Assembly: GCA_938008925.1 (NCBI GenBank)
Contig: CALLIQ010000616.1
Span: forward strand, 1-13,667
Reading direction: 5' to 3'
Length of the DNA stretch: 13,667 bases
From: an uncultured Acidimicrobiales bacterium
GTDB taxonomy: Bacteria > Actinomycetota > Acidimicrobiia > Acidimicrobiales > SZUA-35
Part shown: in pieces, positions 7,179-13,412 of the stretch
How the letters are laid out: every line of letters begins with the position of its first letter
How positions within the stretch are numbered: the stretch's first letter is position 1
Notes under the pieces: model-generated
Databases searched by the model: none
Told to the model about the DNA's origin: nothing
The model's input: only the letters and a program-made list of their open reading frames with translations
Position numbers and translations under genes: made by a program

Positions 7179-8720
7179 TCATGCCGCCGGTGGGCGGTTG
7201 CGGAGCCAGCGGAACCACTCACTGAACGACCGGAGCGCCCGGAGCTTGGGGACGGCGCCGACGCTGGCGAGGTCATCGCCGATCTTCTGCGCCACGTATT
7301 GCAGGCCGAGGAACGAGTCGACCGGGGCGTAGATCCCGCCGAGGGTCGACGATCCCATCGCGTAGAGCCGGCCGGGCTCGGACCGGGTGCCAACCACCTC
7401 GAACGAGGGCATCACTTCGAGTCGCCCCTTCGGATTGAGTTGGGCGCCGGACACGTCCACGAGATCGGCGAGCACCCGATTCGCCTTGATCGACGCCTCG
7501 AGGCCGGTGGCGTCAATGATGAAGTCGGCGTCGATCACGAACTGACTGCCGGCGGGGTCCTTCACGACGGTGCGGACCCGCTGCCCATCGTCGGTGGGCA
7601 CGACCGACGCCACCTGCCCGATGCGCTGCTGGTAGGTGCCGGCCTGGGCGCCGCGGGCCAGCTGTTGACGCCAGTCCTTGCGTGGGGCGGTGTTGGTGCC
7701 GCCGGTGGTGTCGATGAAGTCGGACCGTTCCTGGCCTTCGAGTCCGAGGAGCTTGTCGCGGAACTGACCGCCCCACGCCGCCTTCGGATAGTTGAAGGCC
7801 TGGTACGAGAAGCCGCCTTCGCCCGGTCGGCGGAAGGTCGCCGAGTCGCCCTGTGGGCCGGCCACGTAGTTGCGGAACAGGTGGACGATGGTGGTGTTGG
7901 TGCGTCCGGCCTCGTTGTCGTCGAGGAGCCGTTGCAGCACTCGTGATGCGACGATGCCCGAGCCACGGACGAGGACGGTCCCCTGGCGCCTGGCCAGCTC
8001 GTCGTAGACGTGCGGGTGCGGTTCGTAGGAGTTCACGACTCGTCGGTGGTCGCCGGTGGTCTCTCGATACTCCCGGAGATCGTCGAGGAAACGAACGCCC
8101 GGATAGCCGAGCGACAGGTGCACGTAGCGAGAGCGGAACACGACGCGGCGGGTCGGCTGTGATCCGGCCGGCGGCGTGAGCACGACCATGTAGCCGCCGC
8201 CGGCGCGGCGACGCACCATGCGAACCTGCCCGGGCCGAACCATCTGGCCCCAACCGATGCGGGCGGTTTCGCGATCGACCGACTCGTAGACCTGGCCGGA
8301 GCGGGGCGTGAAGTACTCGGCCAGGATCGGCTCGGTCGTGACCTGCCAGACCGGAGCCAGCTTGTTCTTGAGGCCCTTCTCGTTCCACGCCTCGCGCAGG
8401 GCGTAGGACGGGAAACCCCAGATGTTGTCCATGACCGAGCTCGCATCGCTGCGGAGCCGCTCGTGGCGGGGAATCTGGGAGTTGGTGGCGAGGAACTCGT
8501 AGGTCTGGTGGGGATGCGAGTTCGGGGTGAGGACCACCATGTCGCTCGCTGGCACCCCGGCGATCCGGAGGTAGTCGGCAAGCGCCAACGATCCGAGTCC
8601 ACCGCCGACGCTGACGATGGGCGCATCGACGAGGGGGATGCCGGCCTGGGTGACGGCTTCGTCGGTCCACACCGGCGACTCGATGAGCCGGTCGTTGAGG
8701 TCTCCAGCGGTTGCGTTCAT
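7179..8720 (-). CDS. FAD/NAD(P)-binding oxidoreductase with two Rossmann motifs, substrate unknown
   Basis: Encodes 513 aa, cytoplasmic. The N-terminal dinucleotide motif is APIVSVGGGLGSLALADYL (33-51), where the last glycine of GxGxxG is Ser. A second Rossmann motif, VLVRGSGIVASRVL (249-262), fits NADPH binding as in flavin monooxygenases. IIDATGLEA (401-409) matches the ATG motif typical of the monooxygenase-like flavoprotein superfamily. GRLYAMGSSTLGGIYAPVDS (450-469) resembles the C-terminal segment that closes over the flavin. This layout suggests an FMO- or N-hydroxylase-like enzyme, but I cannot name a subfamily or substrate. ATG 8720 is taken as the start: AGGAG lies about 12 bases upstream, and an in-frame extension to 8861 reads into the preceding FHA gene. 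The gene sits 70 bases after the FHA gene and 58 before the membrane protein, apparently in the same operon. A reductase or regulatory redox sensor is also possible. Confidence 0.85.
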   Translation of the reverse strand: MNATAGDLNDRLIESPVWTDEAVTQAGIPLVDAPIVSVGGGLGSLALADYLRIAGVPASDMVVLTPNSHPHQTYEFLATNSQIPRHERLRSDASSVMDNIWGFPSYALREAWNEKGLKNKLAPVWQVTTEPILAEYFTPRSGQVYESVDRETARIGWGQMVRPGQVRMVRRRAGGGYMVVLTPPAGSQPTRRVVFRSRYVHLSLGYPGVRFLDDLREYRETTGDHRRVVNSYEPHPHVYDELARRQGTVLVRGSGIVASRVLQRLLDDNEAGRTNTTIVHLFRNYVAGPQGDSATFRRPGEGGFSYQAFNYPKAAWGGQFRDKLLGLEGQERSDFIDTTGGTNTAPRKDWRQQLARGAQAGTYQQRIGQVASVVPTDDGQRVRTVVKDPAGSQFVIDADFIIDATGLEASIKANRVLADLVDVSGAQLNPKGRLEVMPSFEVVGTRSEPGRLYAMGSSTLGGIYAPVDSFLGLQYVAQKIGDDLASVGAVPKLRALRSFSEWFRWLRNRPPAA

Positions 8721-8773
8721 CGGGCGAGTGTTCTCCTGCGGGGTGCAGCCGGCTTCCGAGGCGTGCCGCGGCG

Positions 8774-8779
8774 AGAGTA
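8774..8779 (-). promoter_or_regulatory. Weak candidate -10 in the FHA-oxidoreductase gap
   Basis: On the minus strand TACTCT (TAnnnT) lies in the 70-base gap before the oxidoreductase, about 53 bases ahead of its ATG. The only -35-like hexamer, TGGACC, is about 20 bases upstream, too far for a standard promoter. This would be an internal promoter inside the operon. Evidence is thin. Confidence 0.2.
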
Positions 8780-8790
8780 GGTCGAACCCA

Positions 8791-9177
8791 TCAGTCGGTG
8801 GTCCATCCCGGAGCTGTGGTGTGATCGGGAACCACGGCGACGAAGCGAAGCGAGTGATCACCGATGACGATCGTGTCGTCGAACTGCATCGGGCTCCGCT
8901 GAACGAGCACCGCTCCGTTGTGAGTGACGCCGTTCGTGGAGGCGAGGTCGTTCACGCTCAGACCGTCAGGACCGCTCTCGACCCTGGCATGAACGCGCGA
9001 CGCCCGCTCGTCGTCGAGAACGAGGTCGCAGGAGCGGTCACGCCCGATGGTGAACGGCAGGTCGATCACCGGCGCGAACCAGTCGTCGGCGGAGGGCGGC
9101 GAGACCGCGAACCATCCGATTGCGGCGACGACATCCTCGTCGGGCCGGCTGCTCGAGGGCGGTTGGTCGGTCGTCAT
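8791..9177 (-). CDS. Small stand-alone FHA-domain protein
   Basis: Encodes 128 aa: a short acidic Ser/Pro-rich N-terminus (1-15) followed by one FHA domain covering nearly all the rest. The phosphothreonine-binding positions are visible: Gly-Arg at 45-46 (TIGRDRSCDLVL), SRVHA at 60-64, and DLASTNG at 77-83 in place of the common DLGSTNG. FHA proteins of this kind serve as phospho-dependent adaptors for Ser/Thr kinases. The ATG overlaps the stop of the Hsp70-like gene as ATGA, so production of the two should be stoichiometrically linked. That suggests the FHA protein docks on the cytoplasmic, Ser/Thr/Pro-rich part of the Hsp70-like protein or on a kinase that modifies it (inference). The longer in-frame ORF reaching 9462 is rejected because its extra part is Arg-rich and antisense-like to the Hsp70 frame. 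Confidence 0.92.
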   Translation of the reverse strand: MTTDQPPSSSRPDEDVVAAIGWFAVSPPSADDWFAPVIDLPFTIGRDRSCDLVLDDERASRVHARVESGPDGLSVNDLASTNGVTHNGAVLVQRSPMQFDDTIVIGDHSLRFVAVVPDHTTAPGWTTD

Positions 9178-11528
9178 CGCGGCACGTTGTCGATCACTCG
9201 GTTGCTGGCGAGCTGGAACGTCTCGTCGAAGAGCAGCAGCTGGGCGGCCGTCGGCTCGCCGAGGGTGGTGACGGCGAACGAGCTGATTGTCCGGCCGTGC
9301 CGAACCTCGCCGAACTGGATGTGGACCTGCACCGAGGTGTTGGCCGTGTTGGTGAGGATGAGCCGGAACCCGACCGACTCGTCGCCGACGTCGGCGACCT
9401 CGACGACCGAGGCCGCCACGTCGAAGGTGAGGCCATCCTGGACGACCTGCGAGGTCGGGCACCCCTCGACGGTCTGGCGATCAAACGAGAAGACCGAGAT
9501 GGCGGTCGCTTCGGAGTCGTAGGACTGGACCTGGTGGAGGATGCTCTCCTGCGTCGCATTGTCGAACGTGACCGCCGTCTCGATCTGCGGCGGAAGCAGT
9601 GGGTAGGTGTCGCAGAACGTTCCGTCGCCGTCGGACAACGTGCCGAGCGACCACTCGGCTGGTACGTCGGCTGCAATCAACAGGGCACGGTCGAGGTCGC
9701 CGAGCGTCGGCCCCGACAGGCCCGTGTGCGACTGCGTGTCGGTCGTCGTGCCGTCGGACGAGTTCTCGGCGGTCGTCGTGGCCGTCGACGAGGTGGTGGT
9801 CGACTCGTCTCGAACGGTGGGCTGTGACCCCTCGTCGTCGTTCCCGCCAGCGAGTGCGGCAGCGACGAGGGCTCCGCCGAGCACGAGCACGACGAGGAAT
9901 CCAACGGCAGCGAGCACGAACGGATTGGACGTCCACGGACGGTCGTTCGACTGCCCAGCCGGTTGCTGCGTCGGCTGTTGCTGCTTCGGCTGTTGAGCGG
10001 GAGATTGTTGGGCGGGAGGCTGTTGAGCCGGCGGTGCCGCAGCGGCGAACGCCTGGGGCTGGGCCTGGGCTCGAGGGTGTGGCTGAGCTTGTGCCGGGTT
10101 CGTCGGCGTTGGCGGGACCGCCGGTGTCGGCGGGGTCGGCGTCGAAGCGGCCGGTCTCGAAGCGACCGGTCTCGAAGGAGCCGGTGTCGGCGGCGTCGGC
10201 GTCGGCGGGGTCGGCGCCTGGCGATCGATGCTGATCTCCGACGGCGGTGGCGTTGGCGGCGTCGCGGCAGGTCTCGGCGGTAGCGCAGGTCCGGGCACCG
10301 GAGGTGTGCGGAGGTCTTGGCTCGGCGTCGGCGGCGTGCGGGCGTCAACGCTGGGTGTGCGGAGGTCTTGGCTCGGCGTCGGCGGTATCGACCGCTTGCC
10401 CTCGTCGCCGAGCGTGGTCCGGTCGGGAGCGGCGGCGAGCGATGCGTCCATGCTCGCCGGCGATGCGACCAGCGCACCGAACGCGACGGCGGTTTTCGGG
10501 TCGCCCTGTCGACTCACGGCGACGTCTGGATAGGCGGCTCGAACCGCCTCTTCGACCATCGGCATGCGACTCGCGCCACCGGTGATGTAGATGGCGTCGA
10601 GATCGGCGGATGCGACGCCGGCGTCGTCGATGCATTGGCCGAGCAGCGACACCGACTCGTCGATGAAGGGTCGGACGAGCTCCTCGAGTTCCTCTTTGGT
10701 GACCCGCTCCTCGATCATTCCGTCGGGCAGACCCATCACGACCTCGCCGTAGCCGTGGGTCGACAGCGACTCCTTCACCCGCTTGCACTCTCGACGCAGC
10801 CGGGCGGCGGCTCGCCGCCAGGCCGGTTCTTCGGAGATGATCAGCTCGTCCCAGCGGTCCTCGTCGAGGCGCTCACCGACGAGGTTCATGAGCATCTCGT
10901 CGAAGAGTTCACCGCCGAGCTGAGGGTCGCCGTGTGGGCGGCCAACGACGCGGAATCCACCCGATGTCGTGCGAAGCACGGCGGTGTCGAAGGTTCCACC
11001 GCCGAGGTCGTAGACGGCGACGTGACGATCGTTCGGGAGGTTGGCCCGTTCGGAGTAGGTGAGCGCAGCGGCGACGGGCTCGGCGATGAGTTCGGGTTCG
11101 GGAAGCCCGGCCTTCGCCGCCGCTTCGAGCAGGCGGGAACGACGGGGACGGTTCCACGTGGCTGGATAGGTCAGGCGGGTGCGCGTCGGCGGCGATCCGA
11201 CGAACCGCTCGGCTTCCGCGCTGACCGAGGCGAGCACGGCAGACACGAGGTCGACGGCTTGGTGCGCTTCACCGGCCAAGACGACCGGCACCTGCTCACC
11301 GAGGCGGCCTTTCGGGGCACGAATGGCCCGATCCGGTCGGCTGATCGCCAGCCCTGCTGCTGCATGACCGACCACGATGGAGCCGTCATCGTCGATGAAC
11401 ACGATCGACGGAAGCCGCCGTTCGCCACCGATCTCGAGGATCTCGGGCCGGTCACCGTCGATCTGCACCGCGGCGACCGTCGCCGTCGTGCCGAAGTCGA
11501 TCGCGAGCGTCCAGGCGCGCACGCTCAC
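9174..11528 (-). CDS. Receptor-like Hsp70-family protein: ATPase domain, Pro/Gln-rich linker, one TM helix, extracytoplasmic domain
   Basis: From the GTG at 11528 the protein is 784 aa. Residues 3-355 are an Hsp70/DnaK-type actin-fold ATPase: phosphate-1 DFGTT (11-15), IAEPVAAAL (148-156), phosphate-2 DLGGGTFD (174-181) and adenosine motif ITGGASR (315-321). No canonical peptide-binding domain follows. Residues 380-530 are a Pro/Thr- then Gln-rich linker, 536-560 a single hydrophobic helix, 570-605 a Ser/Thr-rich stalk, and 606-784 a folded domain with two cysteines (639, 690) that could form a disulfide outside the cell. That domain recalls PknH-type sensor domains in layout only. So the ATPase sits where a receptor kinase would carry its kinase domain. 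In-frame ATG 11543 is an alternative start. GTG 11528 is preferred because it overlaps the stop of a leader ORF (GTGA), while neither start has its own ribosome binding site. First gene of the operon; overlaps the FHA gene. Confidence 0.92.
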   Translation of the reverse strand: MSVRAWTLAIDFGTTATVAAVQIDGDRPEILEIGGERRLPSIVFIDDDGSIVVGHAAAGLAISRPDRAIRAPKGRLGEQVPVVLAGEAHQAVDLVSAVLASVSAEAERFVGSPPTRTRLTYPATWNRPRRSRLLEAAAKAGLPEPELIAEPVAAALTYSERANLPNDRHVAVYDLGGGTFDTAVLRTTSGGFRVVGRPHGDPQLGGELFDEMLMNLVGERLDEDRWDELIISEEPAWRRAAARLRRECKRVKESLSTHGYGEVVMGLPDGMIEERVTKEELEELVRPFIDESVSLLGQCIDDAGVASADLDAIYITGGASRMPMVEEAVRAAYPDVAVSRQGDPKTAVAFGALVASPASMDASLAAAPDRTTLGDEGKRSIPPTPSQDLRTPSVDARTPPTPSQDLRTPPVPGPALPPRPAATPPTPPPSEISIDRQAPTPPTPTPPTPAPSRPVASRPAASTPTPPTPAVPPTPTNPAQAQPHPRAQAQPQAFAAAAPPAQQPPAQQSPAQQPKQQQPTQQPAGQSNDRPWTSNPFVLAAVGFLVVLVLGGALVAAALAGGNDDEGSQPTVRDESTTTSSTATTTAENSSDGTTTDTQSHTGLSGPTLGDLDRALLIAADVPAEWSLGTLSDGDGTFCDTYPLLPPQIETAVTFDNATQESILHQVQSYDSEATAISVFSFDRQTVEGCPTSQVVQDGLTFDVAASVVEVADVGDESVGFRLILTNTANTSVQVHIQFGEVRHGRTISSFAVTTLGEPTAAQLLLFDETFQLASNRVIDNVPR
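10142..10186 (-). repeat. Three tandem 15-base units in the Hsp70-like linker
   Basis: On the plus strand TCGAAGCGGCCGGTC, TCGAAGCGACCGGTC and TCGAAGGAGCCGGTG follow each other directly. They encode a five-residue repeat of the SRPVA/SRPAA type within the proline-rich linker (about residues 448-462). The first two copies differ at one base. In-frame expansion of a disordered linker is the likely origin. Confidence 0.8.
10303..10385 (-). repeat. 32-base perfect direct repeat, 51-base period, in the Hsp70-like linker
   Basis: Positions 10303-10334 and 10354-10385 are identical over 32 bases. The 51-base offset is 17 codons, so the reading frame is kept and PPTPSQDLRTP is encoded twice (about residues 382-392 and 399-409). 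Near-perfect nucleotide identity points to recent duplication or slippage. The unit contains two Thr-Pro sites that could be kinase targets read by the FHA proteins (inference). Confidence 0.85.
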
Positions 11529-11557
11529 GAGGTGCGGGACCATCGTTGCAAGCTCAT
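11525..11557 (-). CDS. Possible 10-residue leader ORF upstream of the Hsp70-like gene
   Basis: An ATG at 11557-11555 opens a ten-codon frame, MSLQRWSRTS, ending in TGA at 11527-11525. Its ribosome binding site GGGAGGGGG is the best in the region, with 6 bases between GGAGG and the ATG. The TGA overlaps a GTG that is in frame with the Hsp70-like protein (GTGA), the same overlap style used at four other junctions of this operon. I infer that ribosomes load at the leader and re-initiate on the Hsp70 gene. There is no run of one amino acid that would suggest classical attenuation. The alternative is that the leader is chance and translation starts at ATG 11543 despite the 20-base distance to the GGAGG. 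Confidence 0.5.
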   Translation of the reverse strand: MSLQRWSRTS

Positions 11558-11560
11558 GGT

Positions 11561-11569
11561 CCCCCTCCC
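11561..11569 (-). promoter_or_regulatory. Strong ribosome binding site in front of the leader ORF / Hsp70-like gene
   Basis: The minus strand reads GGGAGGGGG. Spacing is ideal for the ATG at 11557 (leader frame) and too long for the Hsp70-frame ATG at 11543 or GTG at 11528. It therefore decides against simple initiation at either Hsp70 start and supports coupled translation. Confidence 0.65.
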
Positions 11570-11595
11570 AAGGTGATCAACGTGCTCGGCCTAGA

Positions 11596-11624
11596 AATGT
11601 AGACCGCCGTCACGATCTGGTCAG
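11596..11624 (-). promoter_or_regulatory. Sigma70-like promoter of the Hsp70-FHA-oxidoreductase-permease-kinase operon
   Basis: On the minus strand CTGACC (11624-11619) and TACATT (11601-11596) are separated by exactly 17 bases. Each matches four of six consensus positions of TTGACA and TATAAT. Transcription would begin near 11589, giving a leader of about 32 bases before the ATG at 11557. This is the only well-spaced promoter I see ahead of the seven-gene run, so it probably drives the whole operon. Confidence 0.6.
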
Positions 11625-11633
11625 GACGGGTGG

Positions 11634-11670
11634 TCGTTTCCACCCATCGGCACGTCGACGGCGGAAACGA
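11634..11670. repeat. 8+8-base inverted repeat between divergent kinase and Hsp70 operons (operator candidate)
   Basis: TCGTTTCC at 11634-11641 and GGAAACGA at 11663-11670 are perfect inverted copies with 21 bases between them, so their centres are 29 bases apart, close to three helical turns. The repeat lies just upstream of the -35 of the Hsp70 promoter and before the kinase gene. It could bind a dimeric regulator serving both units. A hairpin role is less likely because of the long loop. The gap between the genes (11558-11732) otherwise holds the promoter and ribosome binding site listed separately. Confidence 0.45.
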
Positions 11671-11732
11671 TTGACCGATGAAGTCGCCCGAGAGTCGGTC
11701 GCGGGCGCCGACATCGGCGAAGATGGCCGCCG

Positions 11733-13373
11733 ATGGAACGCCGAATCGGGAACTATCTCGTCGAGAAGGCGCTTGGTGCTGGCAGCTTCGCCACGGTGTG
11801 GCTGGCCCACGACGAGCTGCTCGAGGACCAAGTGGCCATCAAGGTGCTGGCTGAGAACTGGTCGCGCCACGATGACGTTCGCCGCCGCTTCATCGAAGAG
11901 GCGAAGATCTTGCGCCGCATCGACCACGACCGGGTGATTCGGGTCCACGTCATCGATACGACGCCCGACGGGCAGCCGTACTTCGTGATGAGCTGGGCCG
12001 ATCGCGGTTCGATGCACGACCGGCTCGTCGCCATGTCCGGTTCGAAGGTGCATGCGACTGGCAAGGCGATCAACCTGATCGTCGAGGTGCTCGAAGCGCT
12101 CGCCATCGTGCACGACTTCGGCGTCGTGCATCGCGACATCAAGCCGAGCAACGTCTTGTTCCGCTCGGTCGCCTCACACGAACGCAACGCGGCGCAGCGC
12201 GCCGGGCGCGTGCTCGGCGAAGAGATGGCCATCCTCGGCGACTTCGGCCTGGCGAAGGACCTCGCCGGCGCATCCGGTTTCACCCAGGCCGCCGGCACAC
12301 CCGCCTACATGGCGCCAGAACAGTCGCGGACCTCATCCACCATCGACCATCGCGCCGACCTCTACTCGATGGCTGCGCTGCTCTACGAGCTGCTCGCTGG
12401 CCAGCCCCCCTTCGCCGCCGACACCCTCAGCGACGTCCGTCGTGGGAGGAACGACCACCACGCCACCTCGCTACGGCAGCTTCGGCCCGACCTCTCTGAC
12501 GCGCTGGTGAGCCTGGTCGACACCGGTCTGAGCATCGATCCCGACCACCGGCCGGCCACGGCCGAGGCCATGATCGACGCGCTCCGCGCCATCCACGTCG
12601 ACAGTGGGGCGCAGACCATCATCACCGAACCGGTCCCGACCGGTGCGCCCGGCCGAGTGCTCGATCTGTTCGAACGGGCACGCGGCATCGTCGGCAACGA
12701 CCCGACCCTGCGAGACCTACTCGACAAAGCCGACGACGAGCTGAGCAGGCCGATCATCGTCGGGACCGAAGACGGCACCGAGTACGGATCCACCGATCTG
12801 CTCGGACCGCACGGCGCCGACGTGATGATCGCCGACGACTACGTGCCCGCCGATCCCGAGCCACTCGGTGGAGGACCGGTCGTCGTGCTTCCGCCGGCCC
12901 AGATCCCGCGATCGGAGATCGAGCGACTGCGACAGCTCCTCGTCGACGAACGCGAGATGGCGATCCAGGCGAGCCGGGGGCTGCTCGCGCTGCGACGGGC
13001 GCTCGATCACGTCACGCCCGAGATGATGCCGGACACGCGTGAGTTGTTGCATCAGATCGACGAGCTGGAGCGAGATCTTCCGGGGCTGACCGAGCTCGCC
13101 GTCCTCCGCGATCTGTCAGCCGGCCGGATCAAGTTGCCGCGCCCGTTGGTTGCCGACTTCCGGCGACTGCTGCTCGAGGTCGAGCCGGCACGACGGGTCG
13201 GCATCGACCCCGACAGCGATCACGACGCCGTCCAGGCGGCCGTCGTGACGACGCTCGACTCGTGGCGAGGCCGTCTCAACGAGGGCCGCATTCCCTTCGC
13301 CGCCCGGCCCGCGGTCGAGCGCCTGATCGCATCGCTCGAGCTGCTGTGGTCGAATGTCGTCGAGCGGTCCTGA
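11733..13373 (+). CDS. Cytoplasmic Ser/Thr protein kinase with an unrecognised helical C-terminal region
   Basis: A 546-aa protein. Residues 7-287 form a complete Hanks-type kinase: GAGSFA (15-20), Lys37 in VAIK, helix-C Glu in EEAK (55-58), HRDIKPSN (133-140), intact DFG (170-172), activation-loop GTPAYMAPE (188-196) and DLYSMAALLYELLAGQPPF (209-227). All catalytic residues are present, so it should be active. Residues 288-390 are a flexible linker. Residues 391-546 are predicted mostly helical, with heptad-like stretches (SEIERLRQLLVDER at 394-407; RELLHQIDELERDLP at 436-450) and a conserved-looking end (LDSWRGRLNEGRIPF at 508-522) that I cannot assign. No transmembrane helix is visible, unlike PknB. 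The ATG has no clear ribosome binding site. It is divergent from the Hsp70 operon, sharing its upstream region, and a lipoprotein gene follows 39 bases downstream. Confidence 0.94.
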   Translation: MERRIGNYLVEKALGAGSFATVWLAHDELLEDQVAIKVLAENWSRHDDVRRRFIEEAKILRRIDHDRVIRVHVIDTTPDGQPYFVMSWADRGSMHDRLVAMSGSKVHATGKAINLIVEVLEALAIVHDFGVVHRDIKPSNVLFRSVASHERNAAQRAGRVLGEEMAILGDFGLAKDLAGASGFTQAAGTPAYMAPEQSRTSSTIDHRADLYSMAALLYELLAGQPPFAADTLSDVRRGRNDHHATSLRQLRPDLSDALVSLVDTGLSIDPDHRPATAEAMIDALRAIHVDSGAQTIITEPVPTGAPGRVLDLFERARGIVGNDPTLRDLLDKADDELSRPIIVGTEDGTEYGSTDLLGPHGADVMIADDYVPADPEPLGGGPVVVLPPAQIPRSEIERLRQLLVDEREMAIQASRGLLALRRALDHVTPEMMPDTRELLHQIDELERDLPGLTELAVLRDLSAGRIKLPRPLVADFRRLLLEVEPARRVGIDPDSDHDAVQAAVVTTLDSWRGRLNEGRIPFAARPAVERLIASLELLWSNVVERS

Positions 13374-13412
13374 CGCAGGGTCGGCGATCACAGCGGAGAC
13401 GACCAGGTTCCG

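Noticed and set aside
7120..7181. ATG overlapping the oxidoreductase stop (ATGACCATGACC) as a start of an extra small gene
   Set aside because: The frame runs into the membrane-protein gene in the wrong phase, giving a His/Arg-rich product, and has no ribosome binding site of its own.
10317..11576. A 419-codon open frame on the plus strand opposite the Hsp70-like gene
   Set aside because: It is antisense to a gene with clear Hsp70 motifs. Its translation is Arg/Gly/Asp-rich with no motif, as expected from GC-rich third positions mirrored on the other strand.
11671..11699. TTGACC at 11671-11676 as the -35 of a promoter for the second kinase
   Set aside because: The hexamer is good, but the bases 17-18 downstream (GTCGGT/TCGGTC) are a poor -10. 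It may still be part of the real promoter; not strong enough to list.
11678..11870. ATG at 11678 opening a frame that overlaps the start of the second kinase
   Set aside because: No ribosome binding site, out of frame with the kinase, low-complexity product, and most of it lies inside the kinase gene.
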